A stretch of 46,803 nucleotides of DNA from an uncultured Verrucomicrobiales bacterium (GTDB lineage Bacteria; Verrucomicrobiota; Verrucomicrobiia; Verrucomicrobiales; Akkermansiaceae), in assembly GCA_937958875.1 (NCBI GenBank), contig CALGMJ010000111.1, forward strand, positions 1-46,803. Reading direction: 5' to 3'. The notes under the pieces were generated by a model. It saw nothing but the letters and a program-made list of their open reading frames with translations. It was not told the origin of the DNA and made no database searches. Position numbers and translations under genes: made by a program. Of this stretch, positions 1 to 8,046 are shown piece after piece (position 1 is the first letter of the stretch; each line of letters starts with the position of its first letter).

Positions 1-572
1 ACTTCCGTTCCGCGCGGGATGGGAGTTTCGGAGCTGATGCGACAATTTAGAACAGCAGGAGCTCCTTTATCCCGCTGTTGCTCGACTTGACCGTAGCTCT
101 GGTCGACTTGCTTAGAAATTACGATACCGATACCTCCGACAGCAGGTTCAGCTCTTTCAAGTTCGTTCATCTTTTTAAAGATGGGAACAAGTGGAGTGGT
201 AACGATCTTCGTTAGAAAGATGCTTATTACAAAAGATACCGCCGCGATGCTGAGAATGAGAAGATCACTCAGGCTAGGATTCAGATAATAGTTCCCCATC
301 ATCGAGAGAACCCACATAAAGACGGAAAGAAACGAGAGCACTGCCATCAGTGGTACATCCACTCCATTCACAAACCTTAATAGGACCGCGAATGGCGAAG
401 GAAGGTGATGCCCGTCACTGCTGAGATCTCCGTCTGCATCAAGATCGAGATCGAAGGTATCCACTCCGACAATCCCAATGATGCAGGTCAGCCAGTAAAG
501 CATGCACAGCCCCACTAAGAAGGTCAGCGGCAGATTATGCGACTGGAAGGCGATTTCCCATAGCTCTTTCAC
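1..572 (-). CDS. YqiJ-like (DUF1449/OB-fold) inner membrane protein, partial (runs off left edge)
   Basis: Own reverse-strand translation from GTG at 570-572: VKELWEIAFQSHNLPLTFLVGLCMLYWLTCIIGIVGVDTFDLDLDADGDLSSDG..., open to the window edge; hydrophobic N-terminus plus a D-rich loop as in YqiJ-type proteins. Start codon uncertain. Confidence 0.6.
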   Translation of the reverse strand, partial: MKELWEIAFQSHNLPLTFLVGLCMLYWLTCIIGIVGVDTFDLDLDADGDLSSDGHHLPSPFAVLLRFVNGVDVPLMAVLSFLSVFMWVLSMMGNYYLNPSLSDLLILSIAAVSFVISIFLTKIVTTPLVPIFKKMNELERAEPAVGGIGIVISKQVDQSYGQVEQQRDKGAPAVLNCRISSETPIPRGTE

Positions 573-659
573 GGTGCTATAGAAACCTGTTTGGACGAAT
601 TTACTCCACTACAATTCGTATTAAAAATTGGAGCGCTGTTAGAACAGCTGTTCAGCTTT

Positions 660-1730
660 TTAGATGAAACGTGTAAATTCATCTACAGTGGCTTGATTTA
701 GTCTTGCTACCATCGCGAGACTTAGATCAACCATGGCATGATAGTCACGTGCATTTATGATCCCGTTATGAGAGTGAATATAGCGTGCGGGGGTACCGAG
801 CACAACTGAGGGAATACCATCATTAGCGAGGGAAAATGATCCAGCATCCGTTCCACCAGAAGTTCGTACTGTCACCTGATGAGGGATATTTTCAGCCTTC
901 GCAGTTTCAATGGCAAAGCGTGCTAAGCGTGGATTCATAATGGCACTAGGATCATGCAGACGAATCTGGACTCCACTGCCAAGTGATCCCTGAGACTCCG
1001 ACAGAGGCATTCCAGGAGTGTCATCAGCAGGGGGACCTTCCAGAACGATCGCTACATCAGGTTTAATGAGATTCGCCAGCGTCTTCGCACCACGGAGACC
1101 GAGTTCTTCCTGCACGGTGCCCGCGACATAAAGCTGACAATGATCCGGCAAAGCCTCCTGCCCTACTTGGATGGCACCAGCCATACCGACGCGATTATCG
1201 AAGGCCTTTGTCATATAACAATCCTTCTGCTTCATGGGAGTCCATGGACTAACGGGACAGACTGGATCCCCCAAAGCGACACCCCAGGCCTGTGCTTCAG
1301 AGCGTGAACCCGCGGTGATATCGATAAACATACTCCCCACACCCAGCACACTGTTTCTCTCGGCTTCAGAAAGAAAATGTGGCGGACGGGAACAAATCAC
1401 TCCGGGGATTTTTTCACCTGTAGATGTCTTCACTTCGACTGGCTGGGAAAGAAGAGTGTGCCCCCACCAACCACCGACGGGCACCATTTTCAGAAAACCA
1501 TTCGGCAAGATAGCCTGCACCCGAAAACCGATCTCATCCATATGTCCTGCCACCATCACCCGCGGCCCAGATTGACCTCTTTTACAATAAACTGAGCCTG
1601 AATGATCTGAGCCTAACTCACCTCGTTCCTTGAGCTCGTTAACAAAGATTTCCCGCACCTCATCTTCATAACCTGGGACGCTGTGGGCTTGGGTAAGAGA
1701 CTCGAGAAGTTGAAGGCCTTTTTTCTGCAT
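660..1730 (-). CDS. M42 family metallopeptidase (glutamyl aminopeptidase/endoglucanase-like)
   Basis: 356 aa; VMVAGHMDEIGFRV, FDNRVG, GTVQEELGLRGA and SGGTDAGSF motifs of the M42 family. Confidence 0.9.
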   Translation of the reverse strand: MQKKGLQLLESLTQAHSVPGYEDEVREIFVNELKERGELGSDHSGSVYCKRGQSGPRVMVAGHMDEIGFRVQAILPNGFLKMVPVGGWWGHTLLSQPVEVKTSTGEKIPGVICSRPPHFLSEAERNSVLGVGSMFIDITAGSRSEAQAWGVALGDPVCPVSPWTPMKQKDCYMTKAFDNRVGMAGAIQVGQEALPDHCQLYVAGTVQEELGLRGAKTLANLIKPDVAIVLEGPPADDTPGMPLSESQGSLGSGVQIRLHDPSAIMNPRLARFAIETAKAENIPHQVTVRTSGGTDAGSFSLANDGIPSVVLGTPARYIHSHNGIINARDYHAMVDLSLAMVARLNQATVDEFTRFI

Positions 1731-1793
1731 GGGAGAAGTCGTAACAACCCACGCTTGAAACTTGAACTCGAAAACCCTAGACCAACCGCCTTT

Positions 1794-2834
1794 ATGGCAA
1801 AGGTCACTGACATTCGCGTTCTCAATAACACCCCCCTGCCCTCACCTGCAGTCTTAATGGACGAGGTCGCGCCTAGCGAAAAAGAGGCTCAGCTCGTGGT
1901 CGATTCACGAAAAGAGATCTGTCAGTCGCTCTTTGTGCCTGATTCCCGATTCCTTTTAATCGTAGGCCCCTGCTCGATCCATGATGCTCAAGCTTGCCGC
2001 GAATATGCAGAAAAGTTGGCCACGCTCGCGGAGGAGGTGAAAGATAAAATCCTTATTGTGATGCGGGTTTACTTTGAAAAACCTCGCACCACAGTGGGCT
2101 GGAAAGGCCTCATCATGGATCCAGATCTTGATGGCTCGGATAACATCCCAAAAGGCCTCCTAAATGCACGGGAATTTCTCAAAGAGGTACTCTCGTTCGG
2201 CTTACCGACTGCCACCGAACTGCTCGACCCCATCACCCCGCAGTATATTGCTGATCTCATTTCCTGGTCAGCGATTGGAGCCCGCACGAGCGAGAGTCAG
2301 ACTCACCGCCAAATGGCTTCCGGTCTTTCCATGCCCTTGGGATTCAAAAATACGACATCTGGTGACATCATTGCGGCAATTAATGCGGTGAAAGCAGCAT
2401 CTCGCCCACAAACTTTCCTTGGAGTTTCTGCCGAAGGAGTGGCTTCAGCGGTTTCCACCTCAGGGAATCCAGACTGTCACTTGATTCTTCGAGGCGGTGA
2501 CCAGGGGCCGAATTTCGACGTAGATTCCGTCAAAGCCACGCGTGACACCTTGCTCAAACATGAACTTTCACCCTCGATCATGCTCGATGCTTCCCATGCG
2601 AACTGCGGGAAAGATCAAACACGGATGCCGGGAGTCTTTGAGGAAATCATCCGTCAGCGCACCTCCGGAGATCTCTCCGTCACTGGCGCCATGCTCGAGA
2701 GCCATCTCGTCGCGGGGAATCAGAGTGTTCCAGCAAAACTCAGTGATCTCACCTACGGACAATCAATCACCGACCAGTGTATCGATTGGGAAACCACGGA
2801 ACGCATCGTGAAAAAAGCAGCTGAACAACTTTAA
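1794..2834 (+). CDS. aroG/aroF-like: 3-deoxy-7-phosphoheptulonate synthase (class I DAHP synthase)
   Basis: LLIVGPCSIHD, RVYFEKPRTTVGWKGLIMDPDLDGS, GARTSESQTHRQMASGLSMPLGFKN, DASHANCGKD. ATG 1794 (MAKVTDIRVL) preferred over the track start at 1683, which overlaps the divergent gene. Confidence 0.95.
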   Translation: MAKVTDIRVLNNTPLPSPAVLMDEVAPSEKEAQLVVDSRKEICQSLFVPDSRFLLIVGPCSIHDAQACREYAEKLATLAEEVKDKILIVMRVYFEKPRTTVGWKGLIMDPDLDGSDNIPKGLLNAREFLKEVLSFGLPTATELLDPITPQYIADLISWSAIGARTSESQTHRQMASGLSMPLGFKNTTSGDIIAAINAVKAASRPQTFLGVSAEGVASAVSTSGNPDCHLILRGGDQGPNFDVDSVKATRDTLLKHELSPSIMLDASHANCGKDQTRMPGVFEEIIRQRTSGDLSVTGAMLESHLVAGNQSVPAKLSDLTYGQSITDQCIDWETTERIVKKAAEQL

Positions 2835-2965
2835 TTTCCTCATGACTCCTTCTCCAAAGAGAATCTTGGTATGACCATAATTTCTCTGACGTAAATATCT
2901 TACGAGCTTTCAGGATCAAAGCTTGAGTCTTGCACTTCTTTCTCTCTGAGTAAGACTCTCAGAAT

Positions 2966-3154
2966 ATGCGGTGGTCTGGTGACCAAGCTGACTGAAAACT
3001 CAGAGAATCTCTCTGGGTCCGATGTCTTTTCGGGGTTACCCCGGGAATATCAATGGCTCATCATGACCGCCGAGCAGGCCTCCTGGGGAGAGCTTCGCTC
3101 TCGCCACTAAGCCTGCTCCCAGAATGTTTAGTTGGTTCTGCCAGACCACCGCAT
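2966..3154 (+). ncRNA. Predicted retron msr-msd ncRNA (template for msDNA)
   Basis: a1 ATGCGGTGGTCTGG (2966-2979) is the perfect reverse complement of a2 CCAGACCACCGCAT (3141-3154), with two further G.U pairs inside. AAGC follows a1 with candidate branch G 2987. msr hairpin 1: CTCAGAGA-ATC-TCTCTGGG (2999-3017). msr hairpin 2: TTTTCGGGG-TTA-CCCCGGGAA (3027-3047). msd hairpin: GAGCAGGC (3072-3079)/GCCTGCTC (3111-3118), with inner GAGAGC-TTC-GCTCTC (3088-3102). RT start is 18 nt downstream of a2. Confidence 0.87.
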
Positions 3155-3172
3155 CTTATCCTTCTTCGATCT

Positions 3173-4429
3173 ATGACTCCACTGCGTTCCTTCATCGAGC
3201 ACCTCATCTCCGAAGCTCTAGGCGCTCCAGAGTTCGAAGAAAGAAAGGCACAAGTCCGTCGTCTATTCACCACTACCATTTCCCCAAAAGCAGCCTGGTT
3301 AGAGAAACTTTGCCGAGAAGAACCACTCTCAGACTACCTCCCTTTTCAGCGATGGCTCGACAGGCAACTCTCGAAAAAAGGAACGAGTATTTTGAGGGAT
3401 CAAGCTTGGTTCACCCCCCTACCAGAAGCTTACGACCATCAGAAACTTGGACTTCCGATGTTTTCTGCCCCGCTGGAACTAGCCAGACATCTAGCCCTCA
3501 GTCTCGATGAACTACGATGGTTCTCTGACATTCATGAAATAAATTCGGATGAAGGTCCCCTACACCATTATCGCTATCGCTGGATTCCGAAACGTCGAGG
3601 TGGACAACGGCTTCTAATGGAGCCCAAGGAATCTCTCAAAATCACGCAGCGTAGATTACTGGATTCTCTCATATCTCGCATGCCGCTCCATGAAGCGGCA
3701 CATGGGTTTCGCTCGCGACGCTCGATACGAAGCTTTGCCGAAATCCACACCCAGCAACGAGTTGTCTTGCGTATGGACTTACAGGATTTCTTTCCCTCCA
3801 TCACCTTTGCGAGGATGAGTGGATTTTTTAGATCTTTCGGGTATCCCACGAAGGTCGCTCAACATCTCGCGGGTTTAGTGACCCATGCGCCACCTAAATC
3901 AGTGCTCGCGCAATATTCATCTTGGCAGAAAAGAAAACGCCTCGCTGAGCGTCATCTTCCTCAAGGCTCGCCCACTTCCCCGGCATTGGCCAACGCCCTT
4001 GCCTATCGTCTCGATTCTCGTCTCACCGGATTAGCTACTCATGCAGGACTTTGCTACACTCGGTATGCCGATGACCTCGCCTTCAGTGGCGAAAGAATTA
4101 CTCACGCATTTGCCCAGAAGGTCAGCGAGATCGCGATCGCAGAGGGCTTTCTGATTAACCCCCGGAAAACCCAATTCATGAAATCTGGAGGGCAGCAAAA
4201 GTTGGCCGGAGTGGTCGTCAATGAACACCCAAACATTTCCCGCGCCGACTTTGATCAGCTCAAGGCAACTCTGCATAACTGTACCAAACATGGCCTCTCT
4301 TCACAAAATCATGACGGCGTAGCTCACTTCCGAGAGACGCTCCGCGGTCGAATCGCCATGGTTCAAATGCTGAACCCAGCACGAGGACAGAAGCTGCTAA
4401 AAATATTCGATCAGATCACGGCTCGATAA
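3173..4429 (+). CDS. Retron-type reverse transcriptase (418 aa from ATG 3173)
   Basis: HYRYRWIPKRRGGQRLLMEPK, MPLHEAAHGFRSRRSI, LRMDLQDFFPSITF, HLPQGSPTSPALANALAYRLDSRL, CYTRYADDLAFSG, EGFLINPRKTQFM, QKLAGVVVNEHPNISR. As remembered, this most resembles the myxobacterial retron RTs (e.g. Mx162). Track start 3053 lies inside the msd; in-frame ATG 3173 follows a2. Confidence 0.93.
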   Translation: MTPLRSFIEHLISEALGAPEFEERKAQVRRLFTTTISPKAAWLEKLCREEPLSDYLPFQRWLDRQLSKKGTSILRDQAWFTPLPEAYDHQKLGLPMFSAPLELARHLALSLDELRWFSDIHEINSDEGPLHHYRYRWIPKRRGGQRLLMEPKESLKITQRRLLDSLISRMPLHEAAHGFRSRRSIRSFAEIHTQQRVVLRMDLQDFFPSITFARMSGFFRSFGYPTKVAQHLAGLVTHAPPKSVLAQYSSWQKRKRLAERHLPQGSPTSPALANALAYRLDSRLTGLATHAGLCYTRYADDLAFSGERITHAFAQKVSEIAIAEGFLINPRKTQFMKSGGQQKLAGVVVNEHPNISRADFDQLKATLHNCTKHGLSSQNHDGVAHFRETLRGRIAMVQMLNPARGQKLLKIFDQITAR

Positions 4430-4435
4430 TAGCAG

Positions 4436-4475
4436 AAAAGCCCCCGCCAGAAGATCCAGCGGGGGCTTTTAAAAA
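4436..4475. terminator. Hairpin terminator ending the retron unit (bidirectional-looking)
   Basis: Perfect 12-bp stem AAAAGCCCCCGC (4436-4447)/GCGGGGGCTTTT (4459-4470), 6 nt after the RT stop; also downstream of the opposing gene 4497-6785. Confidence 0.88.
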
Positions 4476-4496
4476 AGAAAATCTACGAGATCTTTC

Positions 4497-6785
4497 TTAC
4501 TTTAAATTAAAATGGAACGAGGCTCGGCTCTCACCATTTTCACGGCGTGAATGCATACTCAGATCCTCCAGCTCTCCAGCGGCAGTAAGGACTCGCTCAA
4601 TGATGGGCAGGTTTTTCACGAAGTCCTCTTGGGCATACTTATCACCATTAAAGACGGCCTCTTGATTATTCTTAACCAGTTCCAGCCAGTCTCCAGTAAA
4701 GGTGAGGAGCTGAGAGAAATCGATTTTTCCAAAAGTTCCCTGACGCTCTACCCCACCGGCTTTGGCAGCCTTTACTAACTCGCCCGCAAACTGAGGAGAG
4801 GTTGAAATGAAGAAAAACTCATCACTGACTGAAGTCGAAGGCATGGCATTCGGCGTAAGCATTGGCAAAGGGAAGAAATAGCTTTTTAAGCCATCGGTCT
4901 CTGTGTCGAAAGGAACTTGCATCGGGATATCCATCCCAAAGGCTTTTCCCTTTTCTAACAACCGAGTGATCGCACCATTGATTCGGTCCCATGACTTTCC
5001 GACTTTTGCCCGATTCACAACTGTGGAAGCCCATGCAATACGAGGAATTTTCCCTTGTTCGACAATCACTCCAGGCAAGACAGGAACTTTCGGGAAAGTC
5101 CCCTTCAGATCGATGATGAAGCTAGACTCATTCCCCAATCCTTCTCCTAGGTCATCAGCCAGGGCTTTCCAGATCTCAAGAGCATCATCCTTAAACATGC
5201 TCTCGAAGAGCTTAAACTTCTGATTGAAATCGGCGATCTCACCAGTGGCATTCTCAAGATTTCCGACACGGTCAATGATTAGCCCCACGATTTCAGCTCC
5301 AATGCCGAACATCTCACCTACTTTTTTGGCGAATTTTTCATCTGTAGCACTGTTGAGAAAAACGGCAACGCCTTCTAGCTGTGAGACAGAGGCGAACTGA
5401 TGCTTTGTCTTAAAATCTACTGATGATAAGTCTGAACCGCCATGAGCCTCGACCTTCAAGCCATCTTCAAGAAAGGCAACTGCTCCAGAAGATGAGAATT
5501 TTTGATTTCCAAAAAGCTCACCATCCAGAGTCACAAAACGCTTTAAGAGCCTCTGCATATCTCGGGTATCTCCTAGAGAGGTGGCTTTAGCGAGTGCATC
5601 ATGCGCACCCTGAGCCATGGAGCCAAAGCCTTCGTGATGGGCTAGAGTCGGCTTAGCTGCAAACTCAGGGAGGTAGCTAAACAAACGAAGATCCTTATCA
5701 TGGTAATTGTCCATGAATTTCATCTCAGGACGAGCCAGGAAGGAGTCAGCGGGCTTCTCTACAAGCTGGAAACCATCGATAGAGCCACCAGCATAAACAA
5801 CGATGTGGTCATCCTTTACTCCGGTAGCCACTACGATTTCTTTCTCCGCGAATTTCTGAATTAGCTTTTCCGCTTTTTCTTTAGATTTGAGAAATTCAGC
5901 GAGCTGCTCACGATCACGCTCGCTGATTTCTGAAACAAGGGACGTTCCCTTAATTTTAAAACCAGTCAGAGATACCCCATCTTTCTCAAGTTCTAATCCC
6001 TCGATCGGCGCATCTTCTTCATTCAGGAGATTTACAAACTGCCCTTTGATCATCCCCGCAATGCCATTACGCATTGTTTCATCACTCACCTTGATCCCCA
6101 CGGTGATTGGAGGAAGTTCAGCTTTCTCTAGGATCGTTACTACCTTTTCATAATCCTTGATTACGACCTCTAAAATCGCTGCCTTTTGAGCATCAGTCGG
6201 CATCCCCACGTCTTTATTGACTGCCGCTTCCGCCATTTTTGTCATGCTATAGCCACTGACGTAATTATAGATCTTAGAAAGTTCGATGATCTGGGCGAGC
6301 TGCTCCCCAGAGCCATTTCCGAAAGAAATAAAGACTTCCTCCCCGAGCACCGCTCGCGCCATCTGGGCCTCTTGCCTCTGAAGATCCCCTTTGATGTCTT
6401 CACCATTTTCCTTGGCGATATCGAGCAGCAGCTTCCCTAGCTTTGTCTCTAGCATACGGTCCAGACTGTCCCCGAGCTTGAGGAAGGAGAGATACCCATT
6501 TGTCTCTGCAGGAAGGTAAGCGGCAAAGCCGAGCTGCTCAGCCAACTTCTCTGGGGTAGCGGCAGTCGCCTTCCCCTTGACCATCTCCGCCACTTTTTCT
6601 GCAACTGGTGCCGCTGCATTCGCCGCTTTTTCAGCTGCCGTTTGAACTTCCTTTGTCGCCGCCGTGACAGCATTTTCCACATCCTCACTCACTGGTGCAG
6701 ACGCCTCTTTTTTCTTTTCTCCGCAGGATAGGATGGACAGCGAAGATCCTACGACCACTGGTAGGACAAGGTGTTTTAATTTCAT
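4497..6785 (-). CDS. Large predicted lipoprotein of unknown function (762 aa)
   Basis: N-terminal MKLKHLVLPVVVGSSLSILSCGEKKKE signal peptide with lipobox-like LSC, Ala/Lys-rich linker, then a long unassigned domain. Confidence 0.8.
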   Translation of the reverse strand: MKLKHLVLPVVVGSSLSILSCGEKKKEASAPVSEDVENAVTAATKEVQTAAEKAANAAAPVAEKVAEMVKGKATAATPEKLAEQLGFAAYLPAETNGYLSFLKLGDSLDRMLETKLGKLLLDIAKENGEDIKGDLQRQEAQMARAVLGEEVFISFGNGSGEQLAQIIELSKIYNYVSGYSMTKMAEAAVNKDVGMPTDAQKAAILEVVIKDYEKVVTILEKAELPPITVGIKVSDETMRNGIAGMIKGQFVNLLNEEDAPIEGLELEKDGVSLTGFKIKGTSLVSEISERDREQLAEFLKSKEKAEKLIQKFAEKEIVVATGVKDDHIVVYAGGSIDGFQLVEKPADSFLARPEMKFMDNYHDKDLRLFSYLPEFAAKPTLAHHEGFGSMAQGAHDALAKATSLGDTRDMQRLLKRFVTLDGELFGNQKFSSSGAVAFLEDGLKVEAHGGSDLSSVDFKTKHQFASVSQLEGVAVFLNSATDEKFAKKVGEMFGIGAEIVGLIIDRVGNLENATGEIADFNQKFKLFESMFKDDALEIWKALADDLGEGLGNESSFIIDLKGTFPKVPVLPGVIVEQGKIPRIAWASTVVNRAKVGKSWDRINGAITRLLEKGKAFGMDIPMQVPFDTETDGLKSYFFPLPMLTPNAMPSTSVSDEFFFISTSPQFAGELVKAAKAGGVERQGTFGKIDFSQLLTFTGDWLELVKNNQEAVFNGDKYAQEDFVKNLPIIERVLTAAGELEDLSMHSRRENGESRASFHFNLK

Positions 6786-7005
6786 ATTGAAAATAGATCT
6801 AAAGATTTTTTGCCTACAGGGCTGTTATAACAATTCGAGTCAATTGCAATCGATAAGCGCTAGGGAGATCTCCTAAATCCACTCAAAAATCAGTGACAAA
6901 AGCGCTGCTACACCAGTTACCTATCCCATTTACCGAGCTTTTTTGCTCATTCCGGTTGAAATTTTCAGTATTTTGTGAAAGTTAGCGGTGTCAGCATTTC
7001 TGATC

Positions 7006-8001
7006 ATGAAAACAGCCACTACTCCATCTGCACAATTTCCCTTCGAGCTTGTTCGCCCTCATCTGGAAAAAGTGGAGTCCCTCATTCTCGAGCAGGTTCG
7101 AGCTTTTGACCCTGGAGTGGAACCCTACATGGAATATATCTGTCAGACCAATGGCAAACGCATTCGCCCAGCACTAGCTGCTCTCGTAGGTGGGGCCACA
7201 GCTGAGCTCAATGATGACCATATTCGTCTTGGAGTTGCCATCGAACTGATTCACATGGCTACCCTAGTCCATGATGACATCATCGATGGCGCTAGCACCC
7301 GCCGTAAAGTCAAGACCGCGAACTCAAAGTGGGGCAACGGCATGGCGGTTCTCCTCGGCGATGCTCTCTTTTCCCACGCGCTGAAGCTTTCTACTGAATT
7401 TAACAGCCTCGAACTCAGCCGCGCCATTAGCCAAGCCTCACGCGAAGTCTGTGAAGGCGAAATCCTTCAGACTCAGCGCCGCTTTGACCTCACCGTCACG
7501 AAGGATGACTACTTCAAGATGATCGAGATGAAGACTGGTGCTCTCTTTGCCATCGCCAGTGGGTTAGCGGCTAAAATTTCGGGCCGGGATGAAATGCTCT
7601 GCCAAGCGATGTATGACTATGGCATGAAGCTAGGAACAGCTTATCAAATCTATGATGACGTAGTCGACCTCATCGGCACCGAGGATGAGAGTGGTAAAAC
7701 GCTAGGCACCGATCTTGAAAAAGGGAAACTCACCCTTCCCATTCTCAATCTCCTTGAGCGGGCCAATCCTGCGCAGAAGGAAAAACTGACAAAGCGGCTC
7801 ATCGAGCAGAAGGAAATCGACCTTCCAGTCCTTGTAGGAATCGCTGAGTATGAAGGGGCTATTGAAGACGCCGTCACCACTGCGACAACACTTGTCGATG
7901 AAGCCCGTGCTACTCTGAACCTACTCGATGATTCAGAATCTCGCACCGCGCTGTTAAATATCACCCACTTTGTGGATCACCTTTTAAAAAGCTGTCAGTA
8001 A
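7006..8001 (+). CDS. Polyprenyl synthetase (long-chain trans-prenyl diphosphate synthase)
   Basis: GKRIRPAL, LVHDDIIDGASTRR, YQIYDDVVDLIG (two Asp-rich motifs). Track start 6988; ATG 7006 (MKTATTPSAQF) equally plausible. Confidence 0.93.
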   Translation: MKTATTPSAQFPFELVRPHLEKVESLILEQVRAFDPGVEPYMEYICQTNGKRIRPALAALVGGATAELNDDHIRLGVAIELIHMATLVHDDIIDGASTRRKVKTANSKWGNGMAVLLGDALFSHALKLSTEFNSLELSRAISQASREVCEGEILQTQRRFDLTVTKDDYFKMIEMKTGALFAIASGLAAKISGRDEMLCQAMYDYGMKLGTAYQIYDDVVDLIGTEDESGKTLGTDLEKGKLTLPILNLLERANPAQKEKLTKRLIEQKEIDLPVLVGIAEYEGAIEDAVTTATTLVDEARATLNLLDDSESRTALLNITHFVDHLLKSCQ

Positions 8002-8046
8002 GTTCCCCCTTTCCTCCCCGGGGATCCGCCTTTAGGCTGCGCGCCT

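Noticed and set aside
2930-2956. sigma70-like promoter (TTGCAC ... TAAGAC) before the retron ncRNA
   Set aside because: Spacing (15 nt) and -10 match are poor; not supportable without TSS data.
3061-3510. 72-aa minus and 128-aa plus ORFs near the retron as possible small effectors
   Set aside because: They overlap the predicted msd and/or the RT coding region in other frames; low-complexity translations without domain signal.
3053-4429. RT as part of a group II intron or DGR
   Set aside because: No maturase/HNH domain in the ORF, no intron domain V-like element noticed, no template/variable repeat pair seen nearby; the a1/a2-flanked structured RNA fits a retron better.
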